This document shows positions 55,393-64,000 of a stretch of 64,000 nucleotides of DNA, piece by piece. Location of the stretch: positions 248,001-312,000 of the forward strand of contig CAVRAZ010000001.1 in NCBI GenBank assembly GCA_963719135.1. The letters are read 5' to 3'. How positions within the stretch are numbered: the stretch's first letter is position 1; every line of letters starts with the position of its first letter. The notes beneath the pieces are model-generated. The model made no database searches and was not told the DNA's origin. It saw nothing but the letters and a program-made list of their open reading frames with translations. The position numbers were made by a program, and so were the translations under genes. Source of the DNA: CAVRAZ01 sp963719135 (GTDB taxonomy: Bacteria > Pseudomonadota > Gammaproteobacteria > DSM-19610).

Positions 55393-56487
55393 CAGAGTCC
55401 GCTCTTCAGACTGGCTTCGATGAAAGCGTCGAGGTCGCCATCCAGCACCGCCTGGGTGTTGCCCGTTTCGACGCCGGTGCGCAGGTCCTTGATGCGTGAC
55501 TGGTCGAGCACATAGGAGCGGATCTGGCTGCCCCAGCCGATGTCCGACTTGCTGTCCTCCAGCGCCTGCTGGTCGGCGTTGCGTTTCTGGATCTCGAGCT
55601 CGTACAGCTTCGCCTTGAGCTGCTTCATCGCGGTTGACTTGTTCTTGTGCTGCGAGCGGTCGCTCTGGCACTGCACGACGATGCCGCTGGGTACGTGCGT
55701 GATGCGCACAGCCGACTCGGTCCGGTTGACGTGCTGGCCGCCGGCGCCGCTGGCGCGGTAGACGTCGATGCGCAGATCGGCCGGATTGATTTCGATATCG
55801 AAGTCCTCGTCGACCTCGGGCGAGACGAACACGGCGGCGAACGACGTATGCCGGCGGTTGCCCGAATCGAACGGCGACTTGCGCACGAGCCGGTGCACGC
55901 CGGTCTCGGTGCGCAGCCAGCCGTAGGCGAACTCGCCCGCGACCCGCACCGTCGCGCTCTTGATGCCGGCGACTTCACCCGGCGACACCTCGATGAGTTC
56001 GGTGGCGAACCCGCGCCGCTCGGTCCAGCGCAGGTACATGCGCAGCAGCATGTTGGCCCAGTCCTGCGCCTCGGTGCCGCCGGAGCCGGCCTGGACGTCG
56101 AGGAAGGCGTTGGCCTGATCCATTTCGCCGGAGAACATGCGGCGGAACTCCAGTCCGCTGACCTGCTTCTCCATCATTTCCAGATCGGCCTCGACCGAGG
56201 TCAGCGTGTCCGCGTCGTCTTCCTCGGCCGCCAGTTCCAGGAGATCGCTGGCGTCCTGCAGATGCCGGCCCAGTTCGGTCAGCACATCGACGACTTCTTC
56301 CAGCCGCGCGCGCTCCCTGCCCAGGTTCTGCGCGCGTTCTGGATCGTTCCAGACGCCCGGGTCCTCGAGTTCGCGGCAGACCTCGATCAGTTGTTCGCGC
56401 TTGTTGTCGTAGTCAAAGATACCCCCTGAGGGATTCCGACCGCCCCTGCAAGTCTCTTATCCAGTTTCTGACCGGGTTGATTTCCAC
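55392..56487 (-). CDS. prfB: Peptide chain release factor 2, with programmed +1 frameshift
   Basis: GTG start at 56487 with an AGGTGAG site; the N-terminus EINPVRNWIRDLQGRSESLRGYL resembles E. coli RF2. At codon 25 an in-frame TGA (56415-56413) is passed by +1 shift: the signal AGGGGG-TAT-CTT-TGA-C (minus strand) is the same as in E. coli. Reading resumes DYDNKREQL and includes the SPF tripeptide (codon recognition, RKSPFDSG) and GGQ (peptidyl release, SGAGGQHVNR). Total 364 residues. RF2 recognises UGA and UAA and autoregulates through this shift. Confidence 0.97.
56412..56429 (-). promoter_or_regulatory. Programmed ribosomal frameshift site in prfB
   Basis: Shine-Dalgarno-like AGGGGG, three bases, then CTT TGA C with the slippery CTT at 56418-56416 and the UGA at 56415-56413. 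Identical layout to the known RF2 autoregulatory site. Confidence 0.93.
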
Positions 56488-56574
56488 GCCGCTCACCTGC
56501 GTCTTGTGTCGAAATTCAGCAAACCGGGCATGATACTGACAGCCCTGTCCAAAATCCACCGCCGACGCGCGGCG

Positions 56575-56826
56575 TCAGCGCGCCGGTGCCGCAAGACGCT
56601 GGATGTCCATGAGCTTGCCGCACGCATCGATGCGCAGCGCGAAACGCCCGTGGATGCCGTCGCGCGTGACGAAGCCCTGCACCGCCGACGCCGGAAACTG
56701 CACGCGCCGGCCGTCGTCGGCCACCGCGCTGATCTGGCGGGCACGACCCCGGTAATAGTGCGCCAGTTGGTCGGCGGAGATCGCCAGCGACAGCGTGATG
56801 GTCTGCGCGTCCACGCCGCCGCTCAC
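56575..56826 (-). CDS. DUF2835 family protein
   Basis: An 83-residue protein starting at a GTG that overlaps the recJ stop (GTGA). Sequence: ITLSLAISADQLAHYYRG, ADDGRRVQFPASAVQGFV, GIHGRFALRIDACGKLMDI, which matches the DUF2835 pattern (…YYRG…QFPA…GVHGRF…). A small soluble protein of unknown role in gammaproteobacteria. The upstream in-frame extension within recJ is a shadow. Confidence 0.85.
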   Translation of the reverse strand: MSGGVDAQTITLSLAISADQLAHYYRGRARQISAVADDGRRVQFPASAVQGFVTRDGIHGRFALRIDACGKLMDIQRLAAPAR

Positions 56827-58577
56827 GCAGAGCTGCGCCGCGCCCTGCCGGCTTCGGCCGCGGACTCGATGTGCTCGGCGATCAGTTGCAGCGCCTGATT
56901 GCCGCGGAAGACGTTGACGTCGAGGTGGTAGGCCAGCCGGATGCGATCGCCCGCCGCCAGCGCATGATCCTGCGCCTGGTTGAAGGCGATGACATCCAGA
57001 ACGCGCGCATCGCCCGGCCGCGTAACCGCCAGTTTCAGATGCCGCCCGCCCAGAACGCGCACGTCGGCGACCTCGAACAGATCGTCGAACATCGGTTCGG
57101 GAAAGGCCTGCCCCCAGGGACCGGCAGCGCGCAACAGTTGCGCCACATCGAGCGTGAGTTCGCCGCCCTCCAGTCCGCCGTCGGTCTCGATCACGTTGAC
57201 GAAGGCGTCGCCGTGCAGCCGCGCGCGCACGAGATCGTCGAACGCGGTACCGAAACGTTCGAAGTCCCCGGCCGCAAGGCTGAGCCCCGCCGCCATCGCG
57301 TGCCCCCCGAATTTCGCGAGCAGCCCCGGGTGTGCCGTGGCGATCGCATCCAGCGCATCGCGGATGTGCAGTCCGGGAATCGAACGCGCCGAGCCTTTCA
57401 ACGACCCGTCGCCGGCCTCGGCGAAGACGATCGCCGGCCGGTGGAAACGCTCCTTGACCCGCGAAGCGAGAATGCCGATCACGCCCTGGTGCCAGTGCGG
57501 CTGGTACAGACAGATTCCGGCCGGCAACCGCTCTTCGTCGCACTGCAGAGCGTCCAGCAGCGCCATGGCCTCGAGCTGCATGTCCGCCTCGATCTCGCGC
57601 CGCTCGCGATTGAGCGCGTCCAGTTCGCCGGCCAGACGCCGGGCACGGTCGCTATCCGTCGCCAGCAGACACTCGATGCCGATCGACATGTCTTCCAGGC
57701 GTCCGGCGGCGTTCAGGCGCGGGCCCAGGCAGAACCCCAGGTCCTGCGCGACCAGCCGCCCGGCATCGCGCCGCGACACCTCGATCAGCGCCTGAATGCC
57801 GGGCCGGCCGCGGCCGGCGCGAATGCGCGCGAGCCCCTGCTGCACGAGAATGCGGTTGTTGCGGTCCAGCGCCACGACGTCGGCGACCGTGCCCAGCGCC
57901 ACCAGGTCCAGCGCCTCGGCAAGGTTGGTTTCGGCGATGCCCTGTTCCGCGAACCAGCCGGTTTCGCGCAGGCGGCCGCGCAGTCCCAGCATCAGGTAGA
58001 ACGCGACGCCGACGCCGGCCAGGTGCTTGCTCGGAAACTCGTTGCCCGGACCGTTCGGATTGAGGATCGCATCGGCGTCGGGCAGCACCGGGCCGGGCAG
58101 GTGATGATCGGTCACCAGCACGCGCATGCCGCGCGCCTTCGCCGCCGCCACGCCCTCGACGCTGGAAACGCCGTTGTCGACGGTGACGATCAGATCGGCG
58201 CCGCGCGCTCCGGCGACGGCGACGATCTCCGGCGTCAGCCCGTAGCCGTACTCGAACCGGTTCGGTACGAGATAGTCGACATGCTGCGCGCCCATCCGGG
58301 TCAGCGACCACACCACCAGCGCCGTGCTGGTTGCGCCGTCGGCGTCGAAATCGCCGATAACCAGGATGCGCTGCTGATGGTCGAGCGCATCGACCAGGAG
58401 GCCCACCGCCTCGGCCATGCCGTCGAGTCGATCGGGATGAACCAATCCGCCGATAGCCGTTTCGAGGTCGCTCAGCGAATCGACCCGGCGCGCGGCGTAC
58501 ACGCGCCGCAGCACCGGGTGCAGCGTACCGAGCGCCGCCGGTTCGTCGATCCGTCGTCGTCTGATCAACCGTTGCAT
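56823..58577 (-). CDS. recJ: Single-stranded-DNA-specific exonuclease RecJ
   Basis: A 584-residue protein. DHH motifs: VIGDFDADGATSTALV (I), ADLIVTVDNGVSS (II), VTDHHLPG (III, DHH), and LGTVADVV; the DHHA1 C-terminal part contains KFGGHAMAAGLSL. It degrades single-stranded DNA 5' to 3' in recombination and repair, requiring Mg2+ or Mn2+. ATG at 58577 with a good length match (E. coli 577). Co-linear with prfB and lysS, as in E. coli (recJ-prfB-lysS). Confidence 0.97.
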   Translation of the reverse strand: MQRLIRRRRIDEPAALGTLHPVLRRVYAARRVDSLSDLETAIGGLVHPDRLDGMAEAVGLLVDALDHQQRILVIGDFDADGATSTALVVWSLTRMGAQHVDYLVPNRFEYGYGLTPEIVAVAGARGADLIVTVDNGVSSVEGVAAAKARGMRVLVTDHHLPGPVLPDADAILNPNGPGNEFPSKHLAGVGVAFYLMLGLRGRLRETGWFAEQGIAETNLAEALDLVALGTVADVVALDRNNRILVQQGLARIRAGRGRPGIQALIEVSRRDAGRLVAQDLGFCLGPRLNAAGRLEDMSIGIECLLATDSDRARRLAGELDALNRERREIEADMQLEAMALLDALQCDEERLPAGICLYQPHWHQGVIGILASRVKERFHRPAIVFAEAGDGSLKGSARSIPGLHIRDALDAIATAHPGLLAKFGGHAMAAGLSLAAGDFERFGTAFDDLVRARLHGDAFVNVIETDGGLEGGELTLDVAQLLRAAGPWGQAFPEPMFDDLFEVADVRVLGGRHLKLAVTRPGDARVLDVIAFNQAQDHALAAGDRIRLAYHLDVNVFRGNQALQLIAEHIESAAEAGRARRSSA

Positions 58578-58619
58578 GGTGACATGTTCCGTTCCTCGTT
58601 GGCGGCGCGGTGCATGCGG

Positions 58620-59639
58620 TCAGCGCGGCCCGCCGGTGAGCAGATCGAACGGCGGCCGCGGCCGCCGCCAGAAGCGCTTGAGATCCGGCGAACGCACCAC
58701 GAAATCGCGTCCCGACCCGGTGAGCAGCGCAACCCGGCGGCGTGACTCGCGCAGTTGCTGCACCAGCGCCGCGAACACACCGGTATCGAGGCGTGCCAGG
58801 CGATCGAGCCAGGTGTGGCAGTCGCCGTAGGCCGCCCAGGGCGCCAGCGCCTCGGATGACCAGAGGCGGTGTCCGGGCCTGCCGCTGTCCGTGCCGGAGC
58901 CCTGCGGCACGCCGGCCAGTGTCGCCAGCCCGGCGACGACGGCGTTGTCGCTGACGACTTCGCTGTAATCCGTTTCGAGGTGCTCCGGCAGCGCGGCGCC
59001 GCCCCAGAACCAGACGCTGTTGATCGGCGGCTGGCGGCGCTCGCGGCGCGCCGCGTTGACCGGATGGTCATGCAACAGCATCTGCACCTCATTCATTCGC
59101 TGCCGCCACAAGCGCGCATCGTCGCCGGTCGGCAGGGCGTCGCCGATGATCTGGCCGACGATCGCGGACAACGCGGTGGTGCGCATCCGCGCCACGCCGG
59201 ACAGCCGCGCGTACCAGCGCTGCGGCACCGGCGCACTGAACGCCACGGCGTCGGCGGCGAAATGGCGGTTGAGCGTATCGATCAATGCCTTGGCTTCGGC
59301 GTGCTCGACCCCCAGTTGTTCCGCGTGGAACACACGCAATTGCGTCTGGTCCGCGCGCAGATGGATCGGATCGGCGCGCAGCAGGGCGCTGTCGGGCCGC
59401 GCGCCGGTGTCGGCCAGCCAGCTCAGCGCGGCGAACGGCAGCTCGCCCCGCACGTCCGCTTGCACGCCGAACAAGGCACAGGCCCGCGCCTCGAACACCT
59501 CCGCGGAACCCGGCAGCCAACGTCCTTTCGCCAGCAGCAGCGACAGGTTGGGCAGCGGGGGCGCGTCTGAAAAATCGCAGCCCTCGAACGATGCGCGCAG
59601 GCCGGGAAACAGACAGTCGATCCGATGCTCCGCCGCCAC
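58620..59639 (-). CDS. Phosphoglycerate mutase-like / COG4255-type protein
   Basis: A 339-residue soluble protein. The sequence LSLLLAKGRWLP, ADPIHLRADQTQLRVF, RRERRQPPINSVWFWGGA and LARLDTGVFAALVQQL matches a family annotated as cofactor-independent phosphoglycerate mutase-like in beta- and gammaproteobacteria. Active-site motifs of true iPGM (metal-binding DGD, Ser) are not visible, so catalytic function is doubtful. It lies between thrC and recJ on the same strand. Confidence 0.7.
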   Translation of the reverse strand: MAAEHRIDCLFPGLRASFEGCDFSDAPPLPNLSLLLAKGRWLPGSAEVFEARACALFGVQADVRGELPFAALSWLADTGARPDSALLRADPIHLRADQTQLRVFHAEQLGVEHAEAKALIDTLNRHFAADAVAFSAPVPQRWYARLSGVARMRTTALSAIVGQIIGDALPTGDDARLWRQRMNEVQMLLHDHPVNAARRERRQPPINSVWFWGGAALPEHLETDYSEVVSDNAVVAGLATLAGVPQGSGTDSGRPGHRLWSSEALAPWAAYGDCHTWLDRLARLDTGVFAALVQQLRESRRRVALLTGSGRDFVVRSPDLKRFWRRPRPPFDLLTGGPR

Positions 59640-59701
59640 CGGTCAGGATCCTGGCCCATCGCCGGGGTGCATGACCTGCATCCGTGCGCGACGAGCCCGC
59701 A

Positions 59702-59764
59702 GGAGCGGGCTGGCCCGCGAAGCGTGGCGCGGAGAGGGAACGGCTTCGCGGGCCAGCCCGCTCC
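59702..59764. repeat. REP-like element, perfect 22-bp inverted repeat
   Basis: Arms at 59702-59723 and 59743-59764 are exact reverse complements, each with the core GGGCTGGCCCGCGAAG, separated by 19 bases. A related but imperfect core lies at 18782-18803. The structure matches REP/BIME-type dispersed palindromes; it lies between thrC and the PGM-like gene. Confidence 0.85.
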
Positions 59765-59839
59765 GACAACAGCGAACGTCACGCCGGCGACCGGGTCGCG
59801 GCCAGAGGCTGCGCCTGCGGCAGTGACCCATTCGGGCGG

Positions 59840-60919
59840 CTAGTGAAGGTTGCCGAGGATCGCTTCGCGCACCGGTTCCGGCCTGGCGTCCACGGTGGTG
59901 ACACCTTCCGTGCACTGCCTGATGGCGGTATCCGGATCCTTCAGCCCATGTCCGGTCAGCGTGCAGACCACGACGCTGCCTTCCGGAATGCGGCCGCCCT
60001 TGATGTCGCGCAGCGCGCCGGCCAGCGATGTGGCCGACGCCGGTTCGCAGAAGATGCCTTCCTTCCCGGACAGCAGTTTCTGCGCCGCCAGGATTTCCTC
60101 GTCGGTGCATTCGTCGAACCAGCCGCCGGATTCCTTCTGCGCGTTCCAGGCTTTGTCCCAGGACTGCGGATGACCGATGCGGATCGCGGTGGCGACGGTC
60201 TCCGGGTGATCGACCATCTTTCCGCGCAGAAACGGCGCGGCGCCGGAAGCCTGGTAACCGACCATGCGCGGACGGTTGTTGACGATGCCGTGGTCGAAGT
60301 ATTCGCTGTAGCCCATCCAGTGCGCGGTGATGTTGCCGGCATTGCCGACCGGCAGGCAATGAAAATCGGGCGCGCGCTCCAGCTCCTCGACGATCTCGAA
60401 CGCCGCGGTCTTCTGGCCCTGCAGACGATAGGGATTGATGGAATTGACGATGGTCACGGGCGCGGTTTCGCCGACTTCCTTGACCAGTTGCATGCCGGCG
60501 TCGAAGTTGCCGCGGATTTGCAGGACCACCGCACCGTGGATCATGGCCTGGGCCAGCTTGCCCAGCGCGATCTTGCCCTCGGGAATCAGCACGAAAGCGG
60601 TGATGCCGGCGCGCGCGGCGTAGGCCGCCGCCGAGGCCGACGTGTTGCCGGTCGACGCGCAGATGACGGCGCGGCTGCCCGCCTCGACCGCCTTGGTCAC
60701 GGCCAGGGTCATGCCCCGGTCCTTGAACGAACAGGTCGGATTCAGGCCCTCGTACTTGACGTACATATCGACCTGCCTGCCGATGGCGCGCGGGATGTTG
60801 TTGAGCCGGATCAGCGGCGTGTTGCCCTCGCCCAGACTGATGATCCGGGTGTCGTCCTGAATCGGCAGGCGGTCGCGGTATTTCTCGATCAGGCCCGTGT
60901 AACGCGGTCGGAACGGCAT
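59840..60919 (-). CDS. thrC: Threonine synthase
   Basis: A 359-residue PLP enzyme of fold type II. PLP lysine in CSFKDRGM (K66), STGNTSASAAAYAARAG, and phosphate-binding VGNAGNITAHWMGY. It converts O-phosphohomoserine to threonine. Short, bacterial-type class 1 form. Located beside hom and alaC on the same strand, forming a threonine/alanine-related group; thrB is not in this window. Confidence 0.97.
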   Translation of the reverse strand: MPFRPRYTGLIEKYRDRLPIQDDTRIISLGEGNTPLIRLNNIPRAIGRQVDMYVKYEGLNPTCSFKDRGMTLAVTKAVEAGSRAVICASTGNTSASAAAYAARAGITAFVLIPEGKIALGKLAQAMIHGAVVLQIRGNFDAGMQLVKEVGETAPVTIVNSINPYRLQGQKTAAFEIVEELERAPDFHCLPVGNAGNITAHWMGYSEYFDHGIVNNRPRMVGYQASGAAPFLRGKMVDHPETVATAIRIGHPQSWDKAWNAQKESGGWFDECTDEEILAAQKLLSGKEGIFCEPASATSLAGALRDIKGGRIPEGSVVVCTLTGHGLKDPDTAIRQCTEGVTTVDARPEPVREAILGNLH

Positions 60920-60985
60920 TTCTTCACCTTCTGGCTATCGTCAGCAATTTATCAGGAATCCCGCCGACCGGCTTCTCATGACATC

Positions 60986-61051
60986 GTCATCCCGGCGAAG
61001 GCCGGGATCCAGCGTTCCGCCGCAGTGGATGCCGGTCTGCGCCGGCATGAC
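60986..61051. repeat. Dispersed palindromic element
   Basis: A 66-base element: ends GTCAT and ATGAC (outer inverted repeat), internal hairpins ATCCCGGC-GAAG-GCCGGGAT (60989-61008) and ATGCCGG-N6-CCGGCAT (61029-61048). This sequence type (GTCATCCCGGCGAAGGCCGG) is a widespread proteobacterial intergenic repeat. It lies between hom and thrC. Confidence 0.85.
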
Positions 61052-61123
61052 GGACCCTAAGTTCGACCGGGCCTGGGAGTCGCCATTGTACCGGAATCGC
61101 AGCGCCGGTTGGCCGCCGGCGCG

Positions 61124-62437
61124 TCACGAATCCAGGTGTTCGACGCGGATGCGCGTCACCGCGCCCTGGATGCTGCCCAGCGCCTCGATTTCCGTGATGG
61201 CCGCATTCATGGCCTGTTCAGCGACGCGCCGCGTCAGCATGATCACCGGCACGGTGTCGTGCTCGTCTTGCGGCTCCTTCTGGATCATGGCCTCGATGCT
61301 GATGCCGGCCTGGCCGAGAATGCGGGTGACGTCCGCCAGCACACCGGGGCGGTCGATGGCCTGCATGCGCAGGTAATAGGCGGTCTGCACCCGGCCCATG
61401 TCCAGAATCGCCTGATCCGACAGCGCGTCGGGCTGGAACGCGAGATGCGGCACCCGGTTTTCCGGGTCGACGGTCAGCGTGCGCGCGACGTCCACCAGAT
61501 CGGCGACCACCGCCGAGGCCGTGGGTTCGGCGCCGGCGCCGGCGCCGTAGTACAGCGTGGGACCGACCGCGTCGCCTTTCACCAGCACGGCGTTCATGAC
61601 GCCGTCGACGTTGGCGATCAATCGGCGATAGGGGATCAGCGTCGGGTGCACGCGCAGCTCGATGCCGTCGGCCGCGCGGCGCGCGATGCCCAGGTGCTTG
61701 ATCCGGTAGCCGAGCTGTTCGGCGAAGTTGACGTCATCCTGGGTGATGGCGCCGATGCCCTCGGTATAGACCTTGTCGAACTGCAACGGCACACCGAAGG
61801 CGATCGACGCCAGGATGGTCAGCTTGTGCGCGGCGTCGATCCCCTCGACATCGAACCTGGGGTCGGCCTCGGCATAGCCGAGCTTCTGCGCTTCGGCCAA
61901 CGCGTCCGCGAAGCCGCGCCCCTTGTCGCGCATTTCGGTGAGAATGAAATTGCCGGTGCCGTTGATGATGCCGGCGACCCACTCGATGCGGTTGCCGGCC
62001 AACCCCTCGCGCACCGCCTTGATGATCGGGATGCCGCCGGCGACCGCCGCCTCGAACGCCACCATGACGCCCTGTTCCTGCGCCGCGGCAAAGATCTCGT
62101 TGCCATGCAGCGCGATCAGCGCCTTGTTCGCGGTAACCACGTGCTTGCCGTTGCCGATCGCCTTCAGCACCAGTTCACGCGCCGGGCTGTAACCGCCGAT
62201 CAGCTCGACGACGATATCGATCGAGGGATCGTCGACGATCTCGAAACCGTCCTTGACCACACTGATGTCACCGATGCCGGGCAGACGCGCCGGATCGTAT
62301 TCGCGCGCCGCCGCGCGGGTGATGCGGATGCCGCGTCCGGCGCGGCGCGCGATTTCGCCCGCGTTGCGTTTCAGAACGTTGAAAGTGCCGCCCCCGACAG
62401 TGCCAAGGCCCAGCAGGCCGACGTTAACCGGTTCCAA
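61124..62437 (-). CDS. hom: Homoserine dehydrogenase
   Basis: A 437-residue protein with Rossmann motif GLLGLGTVGGGTF, catalytic region FEAAVAGGIPIIKAV, NGTGNFILTEM, and a C-terminal ACT domain (MQAIDRPGVLADVTRI) for threonine control. It reduces aspartate semialdehyde to homoserine. The TTG at 62437 is chosen: AAGGAG lies 8 bases upstream; upstream ATG would add residues without support. Operon order alaC-hom-thrC is common in gammaproteobacteria. Confidence 0.96.
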   Translation of the reverse strand: MEPVNVGLLGLGTVGGGTFNVLKRNAGEIARRAGRGIRITRAAAREYDPARLPGIGDISVVKDGFEIVDDPSIDIVVELIGGYSPARELVLKAIGNGKHVVTANKALIALHGNEIFAAAQEQGVMVAFEAAVAGGIPIIKAVREGLAGNRIEWVAGIINGTGNFILTEMRDKGRGFADALAEAQKLGYAEADPRFDVEGIDAAHKLTILASIAFGVPLQFDKVYTEGIGAITQDDVNFAEQLGYRIKHLGIARRAADGIELRVHPTLIPYRRLIANVDGVMNAVLVKGDAVGPTLYYGAGAGAEPTASAVVADLVDVARTLTVDPENRVPHLAFQPDALSDQAILDMGRVQTAYYLRMQAIDRPGVLADVTRILGQAGISIEAMIQKEPQDEHDTVPVIMLTRRVAEQAMNAAITEIEALGSIQGAVTRIRVEHLDS

Positions 62438-62539
62438 ACCCTGATCTCCTTCTAATGAATCTTGAAAACTTCCCGGACCTGCGCAAGCGATGCCGGCACC
62501 CGCGTGCAGGCTCGCGGGTGCCGGACAATTGTACAAGTC

Positions 62540-63754
62540 TCAAGCGCCGGCCGCGGCGGATTTTTCGTGCTTGCGTAACATGTCGCGGATCCCGCGGATC
62601 GCCTGGCGCGTGCGGTGTTCGTTTTCGATGAGCCCGAAACGCACGTAGTCGTCGCCGTATTCGCCGAAGCCGATGCCGGGCGAGACTGCGACCTTGGCCT
62701 CGATGAGCAGCTTCTTGGAGAACTCGAGCGACCCCATGGCGCGGTAGGGTTCGGGAATCGGCGCCCACACGAACATCGTGGCTTTGGGCCGCTCCACCGG
62801 CCAGCCGATCGAATCGAGACCGTCGCACAGCACGTCGCGCCGGCGGCGGTAGGTGGCGACGATTTCAGCGACGCAGTCCTGCGGTCCTTCCAGCGCCGCA
62901 ATCGCCGCGACCTGGATCGGCGTGAACATGCCGTAGTCCAGATAGGACTTGATGCGGGTCAGTGCCGCCACCAGCGTCTGGTTGCCGCACATGAACCCGA
63001 CGCGCCAGCCCGGCATGTTGTACGTCTTCGACAGCGTATAGAACTCGACCGCGATCTCGTCCGCGCCCGGCGCCTGGAGGATGGACGGCGCCCGGTACCC
63101 GTCGAACGACAGTTCTCCGTAGGCCAGATCGTGCACCACCCAGATGCCGTGTTCGCGCGCGATCGAAATTATCTTCTCGAAAAACGGCAGCTCGACGCAC
63201 TGCGTGGTCGGATTGCTGGGAAAATTCAGCACCAGCATCTTGGGCTTCGGCCAGGAATCCTTGATCGCTTTTTCCAGCTCCTCGAAAAACGCCTGCTCGC
63301 CGTTGTTGATGGGCACGTGGCGGATGTCGGCACCGGCGATGACGAAACCGTACGGATGGATCGGATAAGCGGGGTTCGGCACCAGCACCGCGTCGCCCGG
63401 CCCGACGGTCGCCAGCGCAAGATGCGCCAGCCCTTCCTTCGAGCCGATGGTCACGATCGCCTGGGTATCGGGATTCAGGTGCACGTCGAAACGTTTGCGG
63501 TACCAGTCGCAGATCGCCTTGCGCAGGCGCGGAATGCCGCGCGAGACGGAATAGCGGTGCGTGTCGCCGCGCCTGGCCGTCTCGATCAGTTTCTGGACGA
63601 TGTGATCCGGCGTCGGCCGGTCGGGATTGCCCATGCCGAAATCGATGACGTCCTCGCCACGCGCGCGCGCCGCGGCCTTGAGTTCATTGACGATATTGAA
63701 CACATAGGGCGGCAAGCGTTTGATACGTGGAAAATCTTCGGACTTGGCGGACAC
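62540..63754 (-). CDS. alaC: Glutamate-pyruvate aminotransferase AlaC
   Basis: A 404-residue fold type I aminotransferase with PLP lysine in FYTLSKTYNMPGWR, substrate-site VIDFGMGNPDRPTP and NFPSNPTTQC. It makes alanine from pyruvate and glutamate. Starting at the GTG (63754) gives SAKSEDFPRIKRLPPYVF, typical of AlaC; a TTG at 63808 would add residues. Lies upstream of hom and thrC, same strand. Confidence 0.93.
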   Translation of the reverse strand: MSAKSEDFPRIKRLPPYVFNIVNELKAAARARGEDVIDFGMGNPDRPTPDHIVQKLIETARRGDTHRYSVSRGIPRLRKAICDWYRKRFDVHLNPDTQAIVTIGSKEGLAHLALATVGPGDAVLVPNPAYPIHPYGFVIAGADIRHVPINNGEQAFFEELEKAIKDSWPKPKMLVLNFPSNPTTQCVELPFFEKIISIAREHGIWVVHDLAYGELSFDGYRAPSILQAPGADEIAVEFYTLSKTYNMPGWRVGFMCGNQTLVAALTRIKSYLDYGMFTPIQVAAIAALEGPQDCVAEIVATYRRRRDVLCDGLDSIGWPVERPKATMFVWAPIPEPYRAMGSLEFSKKLLIEAKVAVSPGIGFGEYGDDYVRFGLIENEHRTRQAIRGIRDMLRKHEKSAAAGA

Positions 63755-63878
63755 GCGGGTGTTTCTCTTGGCGAGTGAATATCGGTTGCTAGCGTACTGA
63801 AAATACAAGGGTTGAACAAGCGGGGCCGCGGCGGCCCGGCGCTGGCGGGTTGCGGGGAAAAAATGCTAAGGTAGGCGC

Positions 63879-64000
63879 ATGGATTTCGCCCGCACCGAAG
63901 GCCCTTCGCAACTGGTCATCCAGCGCTTCGAAGCAGGCGCGGTCACGATCGGCGGACGGACGTATCAGCGCAGCGTACTGGTGACGCCAGCCGGCGTGCT
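63879..64000 (+). CDS. Mth938-domain protein (DUF498), N-terminal part cut by window edge
   Basis: About 40 residues visible: LVIQRFEAGAVTIGG, RTYQRSVLVTP. This is the start of a Mth938-like/DUF498 domain protein. The ATG is preceded by AAGGTAGG. Continues beyond the window. It is divergent from alaC, with 124 bases between the starts. Function unknown in the family. Confidence 0.8.
   Translation, partial: MDFARTEGPSQLVIQRFEAGAVTIGGRTYQRSVLVTPAGV

Overview
The window is GC-rich, gene-dense chromosomal DNA that looks gammaproteobacterial. The order icd – nudJ – mnmA – hflD – (acnA) – purB at the left end is the gammaproteobacterial one. Two genes point to a sulfur-oxidising member (Chromatiales-like; an inference): a Gly/Tyr-rich sulfur globule protein (34075-34419) and a DsrE2-type sulfur-trafficking protein (35879-36481). 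No rRNA, tRNA, CRISPR array or prophage was recognised.

Layout. 1-8192: icd (partial), an exported protein, nudJ-mnmA-hflD, acnA, purB. 8492-12707: a GNAT / PLD-like / secretin-domain run, an SPFH-NfeD pair and an exported protein. 12839-16550: metH, carrying an apparent +1 frameshift. 16611-35022 is the accessory part: a GIY-YIG protein, an oxygen-binding di-iron (ODP) protein, a VCBS/UnbV-type gene broken by three amber codons and a frameshift, an OmpA-family protein, several small exported or membrane proteins, an M28 peptidase, a gamma carbonic anhydrase, a candidate sigma54-driven small RNA, two Slp-type lipoproteins, a CBS protein, a tauE remnant, a complete IS256-family element with target duplication, and a sulfur globule gene behind an FNR/Anr-type promoter. 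35023-36481: a TetR regulator divergent from dsrE2. 36707-40815: mfd and csiV.

40864-49606 is a long minus-strand run: sdhE, ygfX, CYTH, peptide-binding lipoprotein, L,D-transpeptidase, MinD-like ATPase without the P-loop lysine, two peptide-transporter permeases, nagZ, hpt, mtnP. The combination suggests cell-wall peptide uptake or recycling plus purine salvage. Divergent from it are ygfZ, an HDOD gene and a GAF-GGDEF-EAL gene. 53907-63754 is a second minus-strand block: alaC, hom, thrC, a phosphoglycerate-mutase-like gene, recJ, a DUF2835 gene, prfB with its programmed frameshift, and lysS with an apparent +1 frameshift. The window ends inside a Mth938-domain gene.

The most interesting signals are the sigma54 promoter / anti-Shine-Dalgarno / terminator unit at 28534-28662, the FNR/Anr-type boxes in the accessory part (one with textbook class II spacing in front of the sulfur globule gene), and a tiny gene split exactly by the IS256 insertion and convergent with a 45-aa Cys-rich membrane protein. 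Four genes (metH, lysS, tauE, the VCBS gene) each appear to carry one extra base. Since lysS is normally essential, part of this may be consensus error in the sequence.
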